A DNA stretch of 64,000 nt from Effrenium voratum (taxonomy: Eukaryota > Sar > Dinophyceae > Suessiales > Symbiodiniaceae). The notes beneath the pieces were generated by a model that ran no database searches, was not told where the DNA came from, and worked only from the letters and a program-made list of their open reading frames with translations. Positions within the stretch are counted from its first letter, which is position 1; each line of letters opens with the position of its first letter. The stretch spans positions 87,501-151,500 of the forward strand of contig CAUJNA010000520.1 in assembly GCA_963377175.1 (NCBI GenBank), in the 5' to 3' direction. The position numbers were made by a program, and so were the translations under genes. Of the stretch, positions 1 to 12,700 are shown piece by piece.

Positions 1-429
1 AGTGTTCATTGTAATCTAATACGAACACAATTCAATGAGCTTGTATTAAAAACAAAAAACAACTAGATATAGAGACTACTTCTCAAATATAATTCGCACT
101 AAGATAGCTACACATTCAAGGGACTTCTACGAGGAAATTCGAGCTACGATCTGTGTTATTTACATTCCGGCCCTTTTGTGGCATAAGAAGGGTCCGAAAT
201 TGAACATGTTAGACGGTGTTCCAAAGGGACGTTTCAAGGGAAGCGAGGTTCAAATTCTAAAACTATCTCGAAACAGGGATTCTAGCTATATCGGTTGTAT
301 TTAAACGTCTATTTGCACAGGAAGACAAAATTCATTCTATCTCAAAAGGTGGAGGTAGTAGATAAGCAAATGTGGACAGGTAGTTCAAGGGAGGGGGGGG
401 GGTGATCAAGGTGTGTGAACATACCTAGC
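1..429. other. AT-rich stretch, no gene recognised
   Basis: No reading frame with recognisable protein content on either strand. A run of about ten G lies near 393. I see nothing else to annotate here. Confidence 0.5.
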
Positions 430-490
430 CTATATATATATATATATATACACATACACATACATACACATATATATATATATATATGTA
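430..490. repeat. TA/CA microsatellite
   Basis: Alternating TA runs (431-450 and 470-488) are separated by CACATA units. It is a simple repeat with no associated gene. Confidence 0.9.
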
Positions 491-627
491 GTACGCCTCT
501 TCATAAAATTCTGTAAAATACAGTGGTTTTGAGCATGACACCTACCTTTGTTTAGCTCCTGGAAAAGGGTCGACATGAGCATAGCTGACATGAAGCCAAC
601 TGCTCACCAAAAGCACTTGAAAGTTTG

Positions 628-785
628 TGTGATGTGATATGATGCATTGCAATGTATTGTAATGTAATGTAGTGTAGTGTAGTGTAATGCAATGCAATGC
701 AATGTAATGTAATGCAATGCAATGCAATGTAATGCAATGTATTGTAATGCATGCTTGTCTGTATGTACGTATGTACGTATGTAGT
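628..785. repeat. TGTAATG/TGCAATG microsatellite, small copy
   Basis: Degenerate repeats of TGTAATG, TGTAGTG and TGCAATG end in TATGTACG units. This is the same motif family as the 4.3 kb array at 2870-7235. It is followed by the same dispersed sequence that follows the large array, so the two appear to be copies of one repeat-plus-flank unit. Confidence 0.9.
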
Positions 786-787
786 AT

Positions 788-985
788 GTGCATAACTTCT
801 GTTTGAAGAATTGCTGGTTCTACCCGCAGGGGTACATGACTCTTGAGCGAAGCACACATCCCGGCGAGCGAAAGCTTGAGCGGCAAATAACTTGGAATCT
901 TGTGCTTCGTGCGCACGAAAGCATTTCTCAATGCTTTAATTCAGTCATAGCTTTCTTCAGGCTAGCCAGAGCCACACGGTCTCCG
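788..985 (+). repeat. dispersed repeat, copy 1
   Basis: The segment containing GCTGGTTCTACC, CTCTTGAGCGAAGC, TTGTGCTTCGTGCGCAC and TCATAGCTTTCTTCAGG is repeated with modest divergence at about 7262-7450. Its last third recurs at 7590-7660. In both full copies it sits directly 3' of a TGTAATG microsatellite. No coding potential is evident. Confidence 0.75.
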
Positions 986-1438
986 TAATCTGAGGTAGTC
1001 CGACAACCACGCAATAGTGGCCGGAGTTTGGGGACAGAGAAAGGAGCGAGCGAGCGAGTGGCGGCAAGACCATGGTTTCTTCCCAATGAACACACGAGCA
1101 AAGGGGAGATTTCCAAGACATGTCAGGGTGGTTGCTTTGTTTGACTTTCTCACAATATTTTACAAATAGGGGACCCTTGCTGCGTACCAACCAACCTTCA
1201 AGGGCTTCCCTACTGAATTTCATAGCATCCAATCCGGAAAGCAATGGTAGTCTCCAGTCCATGGCTCACAGTTGGGGTAATCCTTTTGCCACCCTTTTTG
1301 AGAGTGTGGCACTTGGGGGCAAACTTCTCATGCTCCAAGGCAACCTTTTCACCCAAGGGCTCAAATACATACCCTTCACTCCCCCTTACATTTGCCCCAT
1401 GCCTAGAACTAGAAGAATAGGTGGGTAAAGGAATTGGA
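986..1438. other. no recognisable gene
   Basis: Several short open frames exist on both strands, but none shows a domain, a repeat or an exon-like boundary. I see nothing supportable. Confidence 0.4.
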
Positions 1439-1537
1439 GGTCGTGGGTCAAAACTAAACCACCAGGGGACCGCAGATTTGAGTCCTTGGTTCCATTTACC
1501 AGGCTTCTATTTTGGGTACCCATTTTTGACCTGCAGC
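1439..1537 (+). mobile_element. introner-like element, family A (A1)
   Basis: It has the family A layout: left end GTGGGTCAAAACTAAACC, then GGACCGCAG, CCATTTACCAGG, TTTTGGGTACCC and right end TTTTTGACCTGCAGCC. The termini are inverted copies (GTGGGTCAAAA / TTTTTGACC). No clear target duplication. The flanks are not recognisable exons. Confidence 0.75.
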
Positions 1538-1916
1538 CATATATACAACCAGATTCTTTGCTGCCCGTCTTGGAAACCGGGACTCGAAGACTTCGTGATG
1601 TCGCGGCCCCGCAGTTTTTGTTGGTTCCCAGGGGCGTGGAGCATCGAATTTCTGCTCTTCGCATCGAGTTTTGAGATGCCGTGCAGCCGGGGCCTCATCC
1701 CAAAGGATCCCTGGGGGGGATGTGGACGCGTCGCAAAGCTCTTAGCGATCAAGAACATGCGAATCGCTGCGAAACAGCCCTGGCACGGGGGCAGACGGTT
1801 TGGGCCCGCGGCTTGAGGGAAATCATTTCTCTCTCTCTAGGCTCGCGATGCTGCCAGAGTGGAGGAAGTCAGTCAGCCGGCTGGTGCCCAACACACAACA
1901 CTCTCAATAGCCATGT

Positions 1917-2040
1917 GGCGGTGGTTGTCAAAACCGTTTTGGGAACCCATTTTGCGGGCGGGTGAATTCACCACCCATTTTAGTCTATGTTGGTGGGGAT
2001 ATGGATGTTCACTGGGGGTACGCGATTTTGACCCATGGCC
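1917..2040 (+). mobile_element. introner-like element, family B (B1)
   Basis: Left end GGCGGTGGTTGTCAAAACC; internal GGTGAATTCACCACCCATTTTAG and GATGTTCACTGGGGGTACG; right end TTTTGACCCATGGCC. The flanks share CCATG, so a short target duplication is possible but overlaps the terminus. Confidence 0.8.
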
Positions 2041-2869
2041 ATGCGTAAACTTGCTCGGCCAGCCAACGCTTTGGGCGTACATGCGCGTACCTAAAGTTTT
2101 GTTGGTCACGGAACTACGATTGTGCTCGGCACATTTCTTCAGAAAAGAAATGCGCAACCGTACTACAAGTGAGTTTTTGTTGGTCACGGATCCTGACAAT
2201 ACGGGCTTACACATTTTCTCGAACACTGAACCTTATAACCAAGCTTTTCCAATCCAAGAGCACACCTATCATAGACATCCAGCGCAGGCAAAAGTACCAA
2301 ACCGAGGCGCAACAGTACTAGGTTTTGATTATTTGACTAAAACTCGTTTCCAGCTGCCTTATCAACTTTGCCTGCCGTGCCCAGGTCAGTGATGTATGCG
2401 CGCCTGGTGTTGTCGGACAAGTCCACAGGCACGGAACATTGGGCACCATCACTTTGCATCACTGGCATCACCTGCATCGCTTGCATCACTGCAAGCTTGG
2501 AAGCTGACAAGCAAGGCAAAGTTGGCACTTTGTGCCTTGCTGGTGGCTTTTGGCCTGGTGACCGCAGTGGTTGGAACGATGCTGGCAGTTGAGGACATGA
2601 GCTCTTCGGCTGCACACTGAGGGTTGGGCCGGGGCTGGGCCGTTGCGCTGTGAAGAGGGTCAGACCTGACTTGAGGCAAAAAGGCACATGCTTGAGTGCG
2701 GCAGCCTCCACAAGACCTGGGCTTGTCTGCAAATTTTGTGCGTAGCGTGCAGATCACGAGCCAACCTCATGCCCCTGAGGGTGTAAGTTTCACTCCAGTC
2801 TCTTGGGATCCCGTATTCTTGTTTGGCTATATTTGAGCCATACACCATCTACAGAGTATGTCTTTATAA
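2041..2869. other. no recognisable gene
   Basis: Open frames on both strands (for example 2337-2732 minus) have no recognisable domains. They look like chance ORFs in GC-rich sequence. Confidence 0.4.
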
Positions 2870-4215
2870 CACACACACACAATAGATGTATGCAACGTAA
2901 TGAAATGTACTGCAATCTAATGTATGTGTGTAATCTATGATATGTTATGTTAGGTTATGTTATGTTATGTACGTGATGAATGATGGTATGTTATGTTATG
3001 TAAGTGATGAATGTTATGCTATGTAGTGTATGTACGTGATGCATGTGATGCATGTGAAGTATGCACCGTATGTCATGTATGTAATGTATGCAATATATGT
3101 AGTGTAGGACATGTATATAATGCATGTAATGTATGTCATGTATGTCATGTATGTAATGTATGTAATGTATGTAATGTATGTAATGTATGTAATATGTAAT
3201 GTATGTAATGTATGCAATGTATGCAAAGCACATAGTCTGTAGTGTATGTAGTTTGTGTATGTATGTAATGCAATGCAATGCAATGCAATGCAATGTAATG
3301 TACTGTAATGTACCGTAATGTATGTGTGTAGTCTATGTTCTGTTTTGTTAGGTTATGTTATGTTATGTCAGTGATGAATGTCAAGCTATGTTATGTTATG
3401 TAAGTGATGAATGGCATGCAATGTTGTATATGTACGTGATGTTATGCTATGTTGTGTATGTACGTGATGCACGTGATGTATGTGCAGTATGTAATGTATG
3501 TAACGTATGTAATGTATGTATGTATGTACGTACATACGTAGGTACGTATGTATGTATGTATGCATGTATGTATGTATGTACATACTAATGTAATGTAATG
3601 TAATGTAATGTACTGTAATGTAATGTAATGTAATGTAATGTAATGTATGCAATGTATGTATGGAATGTATGTAAGTATGTATGTATGAATGTAATGTAAT
3701 GTAATGTAGTGTAGTGTAGTGTAGTGTGATGTGATGTAATGTAATGTAATGTAATGCAATGTAATGTAATGTAACGTAATGTATGTATGTAATGTATGTA
3801 TGTATGTATGTATGTATGTAATGTATGTATGTATGTATGTATGTATGTATGTATGTATGTATGTATGTATGTATGTATGTATGTATGTATGTATGTATGT
3901 ATGTATGTATGTATGTATGTATGTATGTATGTATGTATGTATGTATGTATGTATGTATGTATGTATGTATGTATGTATGTATGTATGTATGTATGTATGT
4001 ATGTATGTATGTATGTATGTATGTATGTATGTATGTATGTATGTATGTATGTATGTATGTATGTATGTATGTATGTATGTATGTATGTATGTATGTATGT
4101 ATGTATGTATGTATGTATGTATGTATGTATGTATGTATGTATGTATGTATGTATGTATGTATGTATGTATGTATGTATGTATGTATGTATGTATGTATGT
4201 ATGTATGTATGTATG

Positions 4216-4246
<31 letters not shown>

Positions 4247-4502
4247 TGTATGTAATGTATGTAATGTATGTATGTATGTATGTATGTATGTATGTATGTA
4301 TGTATGTATGTATGTATGTATGTATGTATGTATGTATGTATGTATGTATGTATGTATGTATGTATGTATGTATGTATGTATGTATGTATGTATGTATGTA
4401 TGTATGTATGTATGTATGTATGTATGTATGTATGTATGTATGTATGTATGTATGTATGTATGTATGTATGTATGTATGTATGTATGTATGTATGTATGTA
4501 TG

Positions 4503-4533
<31 letters not shown>

Positions 4534-4742
4534 TGTATGTAATGTAATGTATGTATGTATGTATGTATGTATGTAATGTATGTATGTATGTATGTATGTA
4601 TGTATGTATGTATGTATGTATGTATGTATGTATGTATGTATGTATGTATGTATGTATGTATGTATGTATGTATGTATGTATGTATGTATGTATGTATGTA
4701 TGTATGTATGTATGTATGTATGTATGTATGTATGTATGTATG

Positions 4743-4773
<31 letters not shown>

Positions 4774-5315
4774 TGTATGTATGTATGTATGTATGTATGT
4801 ATGTATGTATGTATGTATGTATGTATGTATGTATGTATGTATGTATGTATGTATGTATGTATGTATGTATGTATGTATGTATGTATGTATGTATGTATGT
4901 ATGTATGTATGTATGTATGTATGTATGTATGTATGTATGTATGTATGTATGTATGTATGTATGTATGTATGTATGTATGTATGTATGTATGTATGTATGT
5001 ATGTATGTATGTATGTATGTATGTATGTATGTATGTATGTATGTATGTATGTATGTATGTATGTATGTATGTATGTATGTATGTATGTATGTATGTATGT
5101 ATGTATGTATGTATGTATGTATGTATGTATGTATGTATGTATGTATGTATGTATGTATGTATGTATGTATGTATGTATGTATGTATGTATGTATGTATGT
5201 ATGTATGTATGTATGTATGTATGTATGTATGTATGTATGTATGTATGTATGTATGTATGTATGTATGTATGTATGTATGTATGTATGTATGTATGTATGT
5301 ATGTATGTATGTATG

Positions 5316-5346
<31 letters not shown>

Positions 5347-5778
5347 TGTATGTAATGTATGTAATGTATGTATGTATGTAATGTATGTATGTATGTATGT
5401 ATGTATGTATGTATGTATGTATGTATGTATGTATGTATGTATGTATGTATGTATGTATGTATGTATGTATGTATGTACGTATGTATGTATGTATGTATGT
5501 ATGTATGTATGTATGTATGTATGTATGTATGTATGTATGTATGTATGTATGTATGTATGTATGTATGTATGTATGTATGTATGTATGTATGTATGAATGT
5601 AATGTAATGTATCTATGTATGTAGTATGTGTGTATGTAGTGTATGTGTGTGTGTATGTAATGTAATATGTGTAATGTATGTAACGTAATGTATGTATGTA
5701 TGTATGTATGTATGTATGTATGTATGTATGTATGTATTTATGTATGTATGTATGTATGTATGTATGTATGTATGTATG

Positions 5779-5809
<31 letters not shown>

Positions 5810-5827
5810 TGTATGTATGTATGTATG

Positions 5828-5858
<31 letters not shown>

Positions 5859-5865
5859 TGTAATG

Positions 5866-5896
<31 letters not shown>

Positions 5897-5959
5897 TGTA
5901 TGTATGTATGTATGTATGTATGTATGTATGTACGTATGTAATGTATGTATGTATGTATG

Positions 5960-5990
<31 letters not shown>

Positions 5991-6154
5991 TGTATGTATG
6001 TATGTAATGTAATGTAATGTATGTATGTAATGTAATGTAATGTAATGTAATGTAATGTATGTATGTATGTATGTATGTATGTAATGTATGTATGTATGTA
6101 TGTATGTATGTATGTATGTATGTATGTATGTATGTATGTATGTATGTATGTATG

Positions 6155-6185
<31 letters not shown>

Positions 6186-7235
6186 TGTATGTATGTATGT
6201 ATGTATGTATGTATGTATGTATGTATGTATGTATGTATGTATGTATGTATGTATGTATGTATGTATGTATGTATGTATGCATGTATGTATGTATGTATGT
6301 ATGTATGTATGTATGTATGTATGTATGTAGTGTAATGTAATGTAATGTGATGTGATGTGATGTGATGTGATGTAATGTAATGTAATGTAATGTAAAGTAG
6401 TGTAGTGTAATGTAATGTAATGTAATGTATGTAATGTGATGTGATGTGATGTGATGTGATGTGATGTGATGTGATGTGATGTGATGTAATGTAATGTAAT
6501 GTATGTATGCAATATATGTAATATATGTAATGTAGTGTAGGTAATTTAATGTAATTTAATGTATTGTAATGTAATTAATGTACTGTATGGTAGTGTAATG
6601 TGATGTGATGTGATGTGATGTGATGTAATGTAATGTTAAGTAGTGTAGTGTAGTGTAATGTAATGTAATGTATGTAATGTAGTGTAATGTAATGTGATGT
6701 GATGTGATGAGATGTGATGTGATGTGATGTAATGTATGTATGCAATATATGTAATATATGTAATGTAATGTATTGTAATGTAATGTAATGTAATGTAATG
6801 TAATGTAATGTGAGATGATGTGATGTGATATAATATAATATAATGTAATGTATGTATGCAGTATATGTAATGTATGTAATGTAGTGTAGTGTAGTGTAAT
6901 GTAGTGTAATGTAATGCAATGTAACGCAATGTATGAATGTAATGTAATGTAATGTAATGTAATGTAATTTAATGTAATGTAATGTAATGTATGTATGTAT
7001 GGTATGATGTATGCATGGTTTGTATTATGTATAGTATGGTATGTATGGCATGTAATGGTATGTATGGTATTTATGGTATGTATAGTATGAATGGTATTTA
7101 TGGTTTTTATGGTAAATATTCTATGTGTAGTATGTGTGGCCAAAGCAGTTTAGGAACTTCCATAATACGGACACTAAATGTAGTGTAGTGTCATGTTTCC
7201 ATGCATGCATGCATGCATGCCTGTATTTATGTATG
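2870..7235. repeat. giant ATGT / TGTAATG microsatellite array
   Basis: About 4.3 kb of tetranucleotide (ATGT)n with embedded TGTAATG, TGTGATG and TGTAGTG units. The core at about 3780-6330 is nearly pure ATGT; the edges (2870-3778 and 6331-7235) are degenerate. Groups of TGTAATG interruptions recur at about 4243-4268, 4530-4575 and 5342-5380, suggesting higher-order duplication of blocks. The motif lacks stop codons in several frames, so the long MYVC- and HTYI-type ORFs across it are artefacts of the repeat. Confidence 0.95.
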
Positions 7236-7261
7236 TATGGAATATATGGATTGCCTCTATA

Positions 7262-7790
7262 GTTGGGAGGATTGCCGGTTCTACCTCAGGGATACATGAC
7301 AGCTCTTGAGCGAAGCGCACATCCCTGCAAGCGAGACTTACTGGGATCATGTGCTTCGCGCGCACAAAAAGCATTTTCAATGCTTTATGGCTTTGTGTCA
7401 TAGCTTTTTCCAGGCATGCAAAGCGCTATGGGCTTTGGCATCCACTACCTTTGCAGCTTTTCATTTTATTTAAATTCATAGACCTGGCTGGCATATGAGT
7501 GCCAACGGGGAACTGTTTTGGATATATCAGCGACCTCTCCGGAGCAATCTGCGTTGAAAAGGAAGGCTGCTACGAGACAGATGCAGTCCCATTCAATGCT
7601 TTCTAGCTTTGTGTCATAGCTTTTTCCAGGCGTGCCAGAGCCCCATAGGCTTTGGCATTCATGCTTTTCCAGTATGATTCACAGACCTGGCTGGCACTTG
7701 AGTGCCAACAACAAAAACCGTTTTGGACTTGACCGCAACTTCTCCAGCTGCAATCCGCGCTGAAAAGGGCCGCTCCGCTTTGGACTTTGG
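7262..7790 (+). repeat. dispersed repeat, copy 2, with a local tandem duplication
   Basis: 7262-7450 repeats the 788-985 sequence. A second, roughly 200-bp duplication follows. The segment containing TTTGTGTCATAGC, ACCTGGCTGGCA, GAGTGCCAAC and CTCC.GC.GCAATC appears at about 7380-7580 and again at about 7592-7790 with moderate divergence. Nothing in it looks coding. Confidence 0.7.
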
Positions 7791-8005
7791 GCAGCCGCCA
7801 GGCCCGGAGCAACGCGGGGCTCACCACGCAGATGCTCACAAGCTCCCGGGCAAGACTTGGGCCGTGGTTGGTGTTTTTGTTTGGCTCTTCTCGCCGTTTC
7901 TGATAGGGACATCAATGAAAAGGCACACCACACCATTTTGGGAAGATCCAACCTGCAAAAAAGACGACAGTTGGAGAATCCAACGGAGCCAAAGCGACGA
8001 ACCCC

Positions 8006-8100
8006 GCGAACGAAGGCTTCTTTGGCGCCTGCGTCGGCGCGGAGGACTGGGAGCTGGCCTGGCAGCAGGTGCGGCGCAGGAGGTCTCAGGAGGTCAGGTG
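8006..8100 (+). CDS. PPR-like repeat exon fragment
   Basis: The frame reads ACVGAEDWELAWQQVRRRR, the signature of the dinoflagellate WQ-type PPR-like repeat (A-C-x5-W-x-x-A-x-x-x). It lies upstream of the in-phase PPR gene at 9745-13993 on the same strand and is probably one of its 5' exons. The boundaries are not resolved, and the link to the next exon was not worked out. Confidence 0.45.
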
Positions 8101-8121
8101 GCTTTTTTTGGTAGAAAATAT

Positions 8122-8227
8122 GGGTATGGGTCAAAAGACACCCACCAGGATATGGACCGCAGGTTGTAGTCTTTGGTTCCATTTATCAGGGCAACCCATT
8201 TTGGGTACGCATTTTTGACCCACGGCC
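8122..8227 (+). mobile_element. introner-like element, family A (A2)
   Basis: Left end GGGTATGGGTCAAAAG and right end TTTTTGACCCACGGCC are inverted copies; the interior has GGACCGCAGG and CAACCCATTTTGGGTAC. The flanks carry ATAT on both sides (8118-8121, 8228-8231) as a 4-bp target duplication. It lies between two PPR-like exon fragments, so it is probably intronic. Confidence 0.85.
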
Positions 8228-8675
8228 ATATATAGATTCATAGATTGAGAGAATAGGTGTCCTTTTTTGGCCGATTCCTGGTTTCAGCGTGACAAATGGG
8301 CCATCCAACTTCTTTGGTTTTAAAACGAGGCCCGCGCCCCTCGCCGAAAAAAGAAAAAAGCATGCGCGCTCTGGTGACTGGCCAGGCTCTGTGCTTGCTG
8401 GTGGCCTCCTGTCCGCCTGGCGCTCGCTCGGCAAACGCCGTCGGAGGCCGGCGGCGGTTCGGTTCGGTTTTTCTCGCCCCGAGGAGCTGGGGCCTGGTGC
8501 CGAGCAGCGAGCACTTCGGCCTGGTGATGCGAAGCCTCCGGGGGGAGGTGGGAGCCACGATGCTTTCATTTCGGGCATGCAGGGTGCTCTCTCTCTTTTG
8601 GCTGTTCGGCGCATGGGTGAAGCCGCTGGTGACTGCGTGTCGTGAGCTAGTAGACGTGTTCCCAGTTTTCGACAG

Positions 8676-8732
8676 GCGGCTTGGCGCGTTGCCACTGAGC
8701 TACTGGAGGAAATGAAGCTGCAGGGCTGCCTG
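8676..8732 (+). CDS. PPR-like repeat exon fragment
   Basis: After an acceptor CGACAG, nineteen codons encode AAWRVATELLEEMKLQGCL. This is the second half of a PPR-like 35-residue unit (W, then A, LLEEM at the expected spacing). They end at a CTG^GT donor. The pattern fits a 5' exon of the PPR gene ending at 13993. A weaker candidate, with TFDGAAS, starts at 8931. The intervening connections are unresolved. Confidence 0.5.
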
Positions 8733-8803
8733 GTTTTTTTTGTTTTTTTTCGATGGCCAGCTTTTGATCAACCGAAACCCCACAACAGGCGCCGTTCCTA
8801 CCG

Positions 8804-8918
8804 TGGATGGACGAAATCCTGTACCACTTTGAAGCCATGGGAAACCATTGTTTGTTGGTATTTACAGGGGAGCCACAATTCCATTCTTAGGTGGTGCGAA
8901 ATGGATTTCGTCCATCCA
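8804..8918 (+). mobile_element. inverted-repeat element, family L (L1)
   Basis: It has perfect 16-bp terminal inverted repeats: TGGATGGACGAAATCC at 8804-8819 and its reverse complement at 8903-8918. It is 115 bp long. A diverged, opposite-orientation relative lies at 53147-53262. No clear target duplication. Confidence 0.85.
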
Positions 8919-9126
8919 GTATTTGGACAGGCTGGGCCTGCAGTACACTGCGCAGACCTTTGATGGAGCTGCCAGCTGCTCGGATGACTGTCACCCGCCT
9001 TTGCTGGATCTGCTTGTGATTTGTGGCGCTTCTGGCTGCAAGGCCTACGCATGGTCTGGCCGTGTCTCGGCTAAAAGCCGTCGAGGCCAAAGCACGTCAC
9101 CCTCTGGAGGACTCTTGCTTTCTGAG

Positions 9127-9230
9127 TTTACAAGTAGGGGGGTGTCCCTGGGTTTAGTGGGGAATCACCACTTTTGGAGGGGAACACACCCTAATAATAA
9201 ACTGGGTTTGATTAATATGGGGTCAACATG
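9127..9230 (+). mobile_element. introner-like element, family D, degenerate (D3)
   Basis: It contains AGGGGGGTGTCCC, TTTAGTGGGGAATCACCAC, TTTTGGAGGGGAACAC and ATAATAAACTGGG followed by GGGGTCAACAT, shared with the family D copies at 21113-21251 and 60926-61056. The left terminus is diverged. Confidence 0.65.
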
Positions 9231-9231
9231 A

Positions 9232-9744
9232 CAGTTGTCAGCTTCCACTTTTTGTTTTGTGTGTTTCACATTGTGCTTGCTGTTGCGGTTTCCATTGGAT
9301 GCCTTGATGAATGCTGCAGCCAATGAAGTCTGGGCTGCGGGCAGATGCCAGCTATGTCTCCGCAATCAGCAGCCACGGCCGGCAGACGCAATGGCAGTTT
9401 CTTGGTCAAAGGAGAACAGGGCTCCTTAAAAGATACATTTTGCCCATTTGAAACATGTTGCTTTTTCGACACCAAAATAAAGGGAACCACCATTTCCAAG
9501 TTGCTATGTTCAGGTGTATAATGCATCCGGATCCCTGTTCAATCTTGCGGGTCGTAACGTGATATGGATCCAGGCTGGCCCTTGACGTGCTGCTGCAGTT
9601 TCACCTCAGAGGACTTCAAGATACCGCCTTCACTTCCAGCCGCCGGGCCAAGAGTTTCCCGACGTTTCCACGGGGAGCGAGCCGTTGCCTCGCCTCGCCG
9701 CAGGCCGTTTGGGATTTTGGGCGTCGTGGAGTCGTGGAGCTGAG
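9232..9744. other. intergenic or intronic, no recognisable exon
   Basis: A PPR-like exon begins at 9745. Upstream I find only short frames without repeat motifs. The stretch probably belongs to an intron of the PPR gene. Confidence 0.35.
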
Positions 9745-12700
9745 GCGCGGGCATCAGCAGCTGCAGCTTCGAGGGCCAGTGGCCACGGGCTCTGGCTCTC
9801 TTGTCCGTGTTCGATGCGCGGCAAGTCGAAGGCGAGGCCAACGAGACCAAGTTGCTGCGATGGGAAGGGAATGAAACCGAGATTTTCCGGGCTTTTGGGA
9901 ATGAACCTAGGGTTTCTTCCTCAAGGGAAACCACAGGGGATTTTTTTTATAGGCTATTTATAGGGGGTCGTTCCCTGCTGAGCAGCAAGTCAACGCATGC
10001 GATCCAGACCCGCTGGTCCGTGCCGCTTGCGTAGCTTCGTGCAGGCAACATCGTGGCGTGTGGTGCGGCGATCGGCGCCTGTGAGAGGGGGAAGGAGTGG
10101 AGATGCGCGCTCTCCTTTCTGCCAGCCTCTGAAGAGCGGCGACTGCAGAACAACGCGACTCTTGGATGCAGAAGTTGCTTGAAGTTGCTTGACACATGTC
10201 TTATGTCTTGAGGATGTCGTCTTGAGGATGTCGCAACCATGTGATTGTCGTCTGGAAATTTGGAGTCTAAGGATCGCCTACAGCTCCGTGATCAGTGCTT
10301 GCAGCCACCAGCATTGGCCAGCTTCCTTGCAGACCCTCCACGAAGCCCAGCGAGAGCCGGGCCAGGCGAACCTCGTGGTCTTCAACGCGGCCATCAGCGC
10401 CTGCGAGCGGGGCAACGCGTCTTGGGCCGTCGCAACTGGTGGGGGAAGAAAAAAAACCAAAGCCCGGTTAGCCCCCAGTGCACATCCCAACAACACTAAA
10501 ATATTTGGGTTCTGAAATGGGTGAATTCACCTACCAACCAAAATGGTACCATGGGTTTGAGCCACAGCAGACTGATGCACTTGGAACGAGGAGTGGCAGC
10601 CGGCTCTTGGGTTATTGAGACACCTTGATGACTGCCAGCTGCAAGTGGACGTGATCACTTGCAACGCCTCGTGGCTGGTTTGACATGTGCAGACCTTTGC
10701 TGCGCGGTAGCACTGAACCATTGTTGCCATCGAATAATCTCTGCCCGAAGAAGCAAAGTAGTTCACACACACACAAAGAGTCATACCCGCGCGCACTGGA
10801 TCTTTCCGCATTCTTCTGGGGGATGCTTCTTCACTGAGAACACAGGTAGTTGTGTACATGCACCTCTTCATTGAGACCACAGGAAGTCCTTGTGTACACG
10901 CACCCCCACATCCAATGATCACTTGCGGGCCCAAGACGAGCCCGCGGGATTCGCTTGAGGCTGCCATGAGCTCCTGCGAAAAAGCTCGACAGTGGCAGCG
11001 GTCCCTTTGCCTGTTGGCGGAATTGCAGGACGGGGCGACGGGGCTGGGCGGAATTGCTTTCCTTGCAGAAGAAGCGATACCGCAATAGTATGAGGTTCGG
11101 TCAAAATTTGGGTGGCAGTCTGTGAGTAGCACTGGGCCGAGCCTAGCGGTAGTGCCGTTTCGACCCATTTGGTGGGCAAGTTTGCTATTGCCTGAGTTTG
11201 CCTGGATCCACAGGGCAGGGGGTTGCAGCAAATGTCTGCAACGGACATCGGATGCCACTCAGGGACTGCTAGAGAAATGCGTCTTACGGTGGATGGTGCT
11301 GATACTTGCTTTGAGGTGGCTACAGTCGCCCAGCGTGTAGTTCAGTCGGTCCAGCTGCTTCTGCAGTGTTACAGGTGGCTGGAATATGCTCAGCAAGTGC
11401 GCGCAAAGGCTCTGGCAGCTGGCTTGCCATGTGGAGCTCACTAACGTGGTTCGCAATCTTGATGAGCAGCGCAGCGCTTTCCTGTGCTGACAGCAAATCA
11501 GCTGAAAAGTGGAAAAGAGAGAGTTGGCGCTCCACATCGGCATGGATGCAGTTCTTTCCTCCCAGAAGCAAACCAGGGTGGAGGTTTCTGAAGAGGGGAG
11601 CATCGAAAGATGTTGTGTTGGGCGCAAGGTGATCAGGATGTGGACTAGCTGGCAACCAGCTGTATGCGACGGGGTCTGTCAGCAGACTCCGGTGGTGTCA
11701 CGAAGTGAGTGAAGCTCATTATGGCGGGTGAGGCTCGCGGGTGCAGATTGCACAGACGAGCCGAGTGATGCGCTCTCGTTGTTGGTCGCTCCATGTGCGT
11801 ATGGCCCCCGACTTTGGCGGCAGTGCAACGCATGAAGTAAAGGCGGAACCCAAAAAGCCCAATTGGGGCAGTTCTGGCTTGCAAGTCTCAATTGTGTAAA
11901 GGGTAGTCCTGAAGTTCTACTGCGAAAGGCTTCCCTGGCGAAGGGAACGCGAAAGGAACATACTGTTGGTGGCTTTCGCGCCCACGAACTTCGCGGATTC
12001 CGCCGGCGGACTCCGCGCAACTGCGACAGGAACGCGAAAGGGCGCTCTCCCAAAGTGGGGCCAGCAGTTCACCGTGCGGCTCAACTGCTTCTCAAAAAAC
12101 GAAATAGAAAACCGTTGCTCGAAAGCGAGCTTTTCAAGATGGATTTGGCCCTGCGAAACGAACACTGAGGGCCGCAAAAAGGCGGCAAGAGGCGAAGGGA
12201 AGTGTCCAGCCAACCTTATTTTTTTTCCAAAAGCCCCCCTATTTGAGGGGCATGCGGGGGCCCACCCATTTTCCCCATGTGGTCTTGGGGAAGCAAGTGG
12301 TTTTGACCGTGGCTGATCTAGTTTGATCACTGGCATGGTTCGGGCATCTCGAAACATAGGCCAGGGCAAATAAAGAGTATAGAGGAGAAACCAAGACGGG
12401 ATGCCCGCCCAAAACTCCTGATCCCCCAAATGCGCTGATTTTCCATGGGTTTCCTTATGTAACCACCACCAATTTTGCGACATGCCGCATGAATGCGTGG
12501 CTGTCCAGACTTTGAGATGACTGCAACCTTGCAAGTCGAGTCACATACACAGACCAAGTTGCCACGTCGTGGGTTTGAGGAGCGACGTTTGCGCAGCAGT
12601 GTTGTGAGCTACAACGCCGCCATCAGCGCCTGCGGTGGGCGGTGGCAATGGGCCGTGCACTTGTTGCGGAGCCTGTTGGAACAAGGCGGGAGAAGCCGCA

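Noticed and set aside
3442..6282. 946-codon minus-strand ORF of His-Thr-Tyr-Ile repeats, and Met-Tyr-Val-Cys ORFs on the + strand
   Set aside because: Pure translation of the ATGT microsatellite, which has no stop codons in these frames.
10527..11258. 243-codon minus-strand ORF
   Set aside because: Antisense to two PPR exons whose phase and 35-residue register are convincing; no domain of its own.
11320..11655. 111-codon minus-strand ORF with helical look
   Set aside because: Lies in a PPR intron, no family recognised, no splice or start support.
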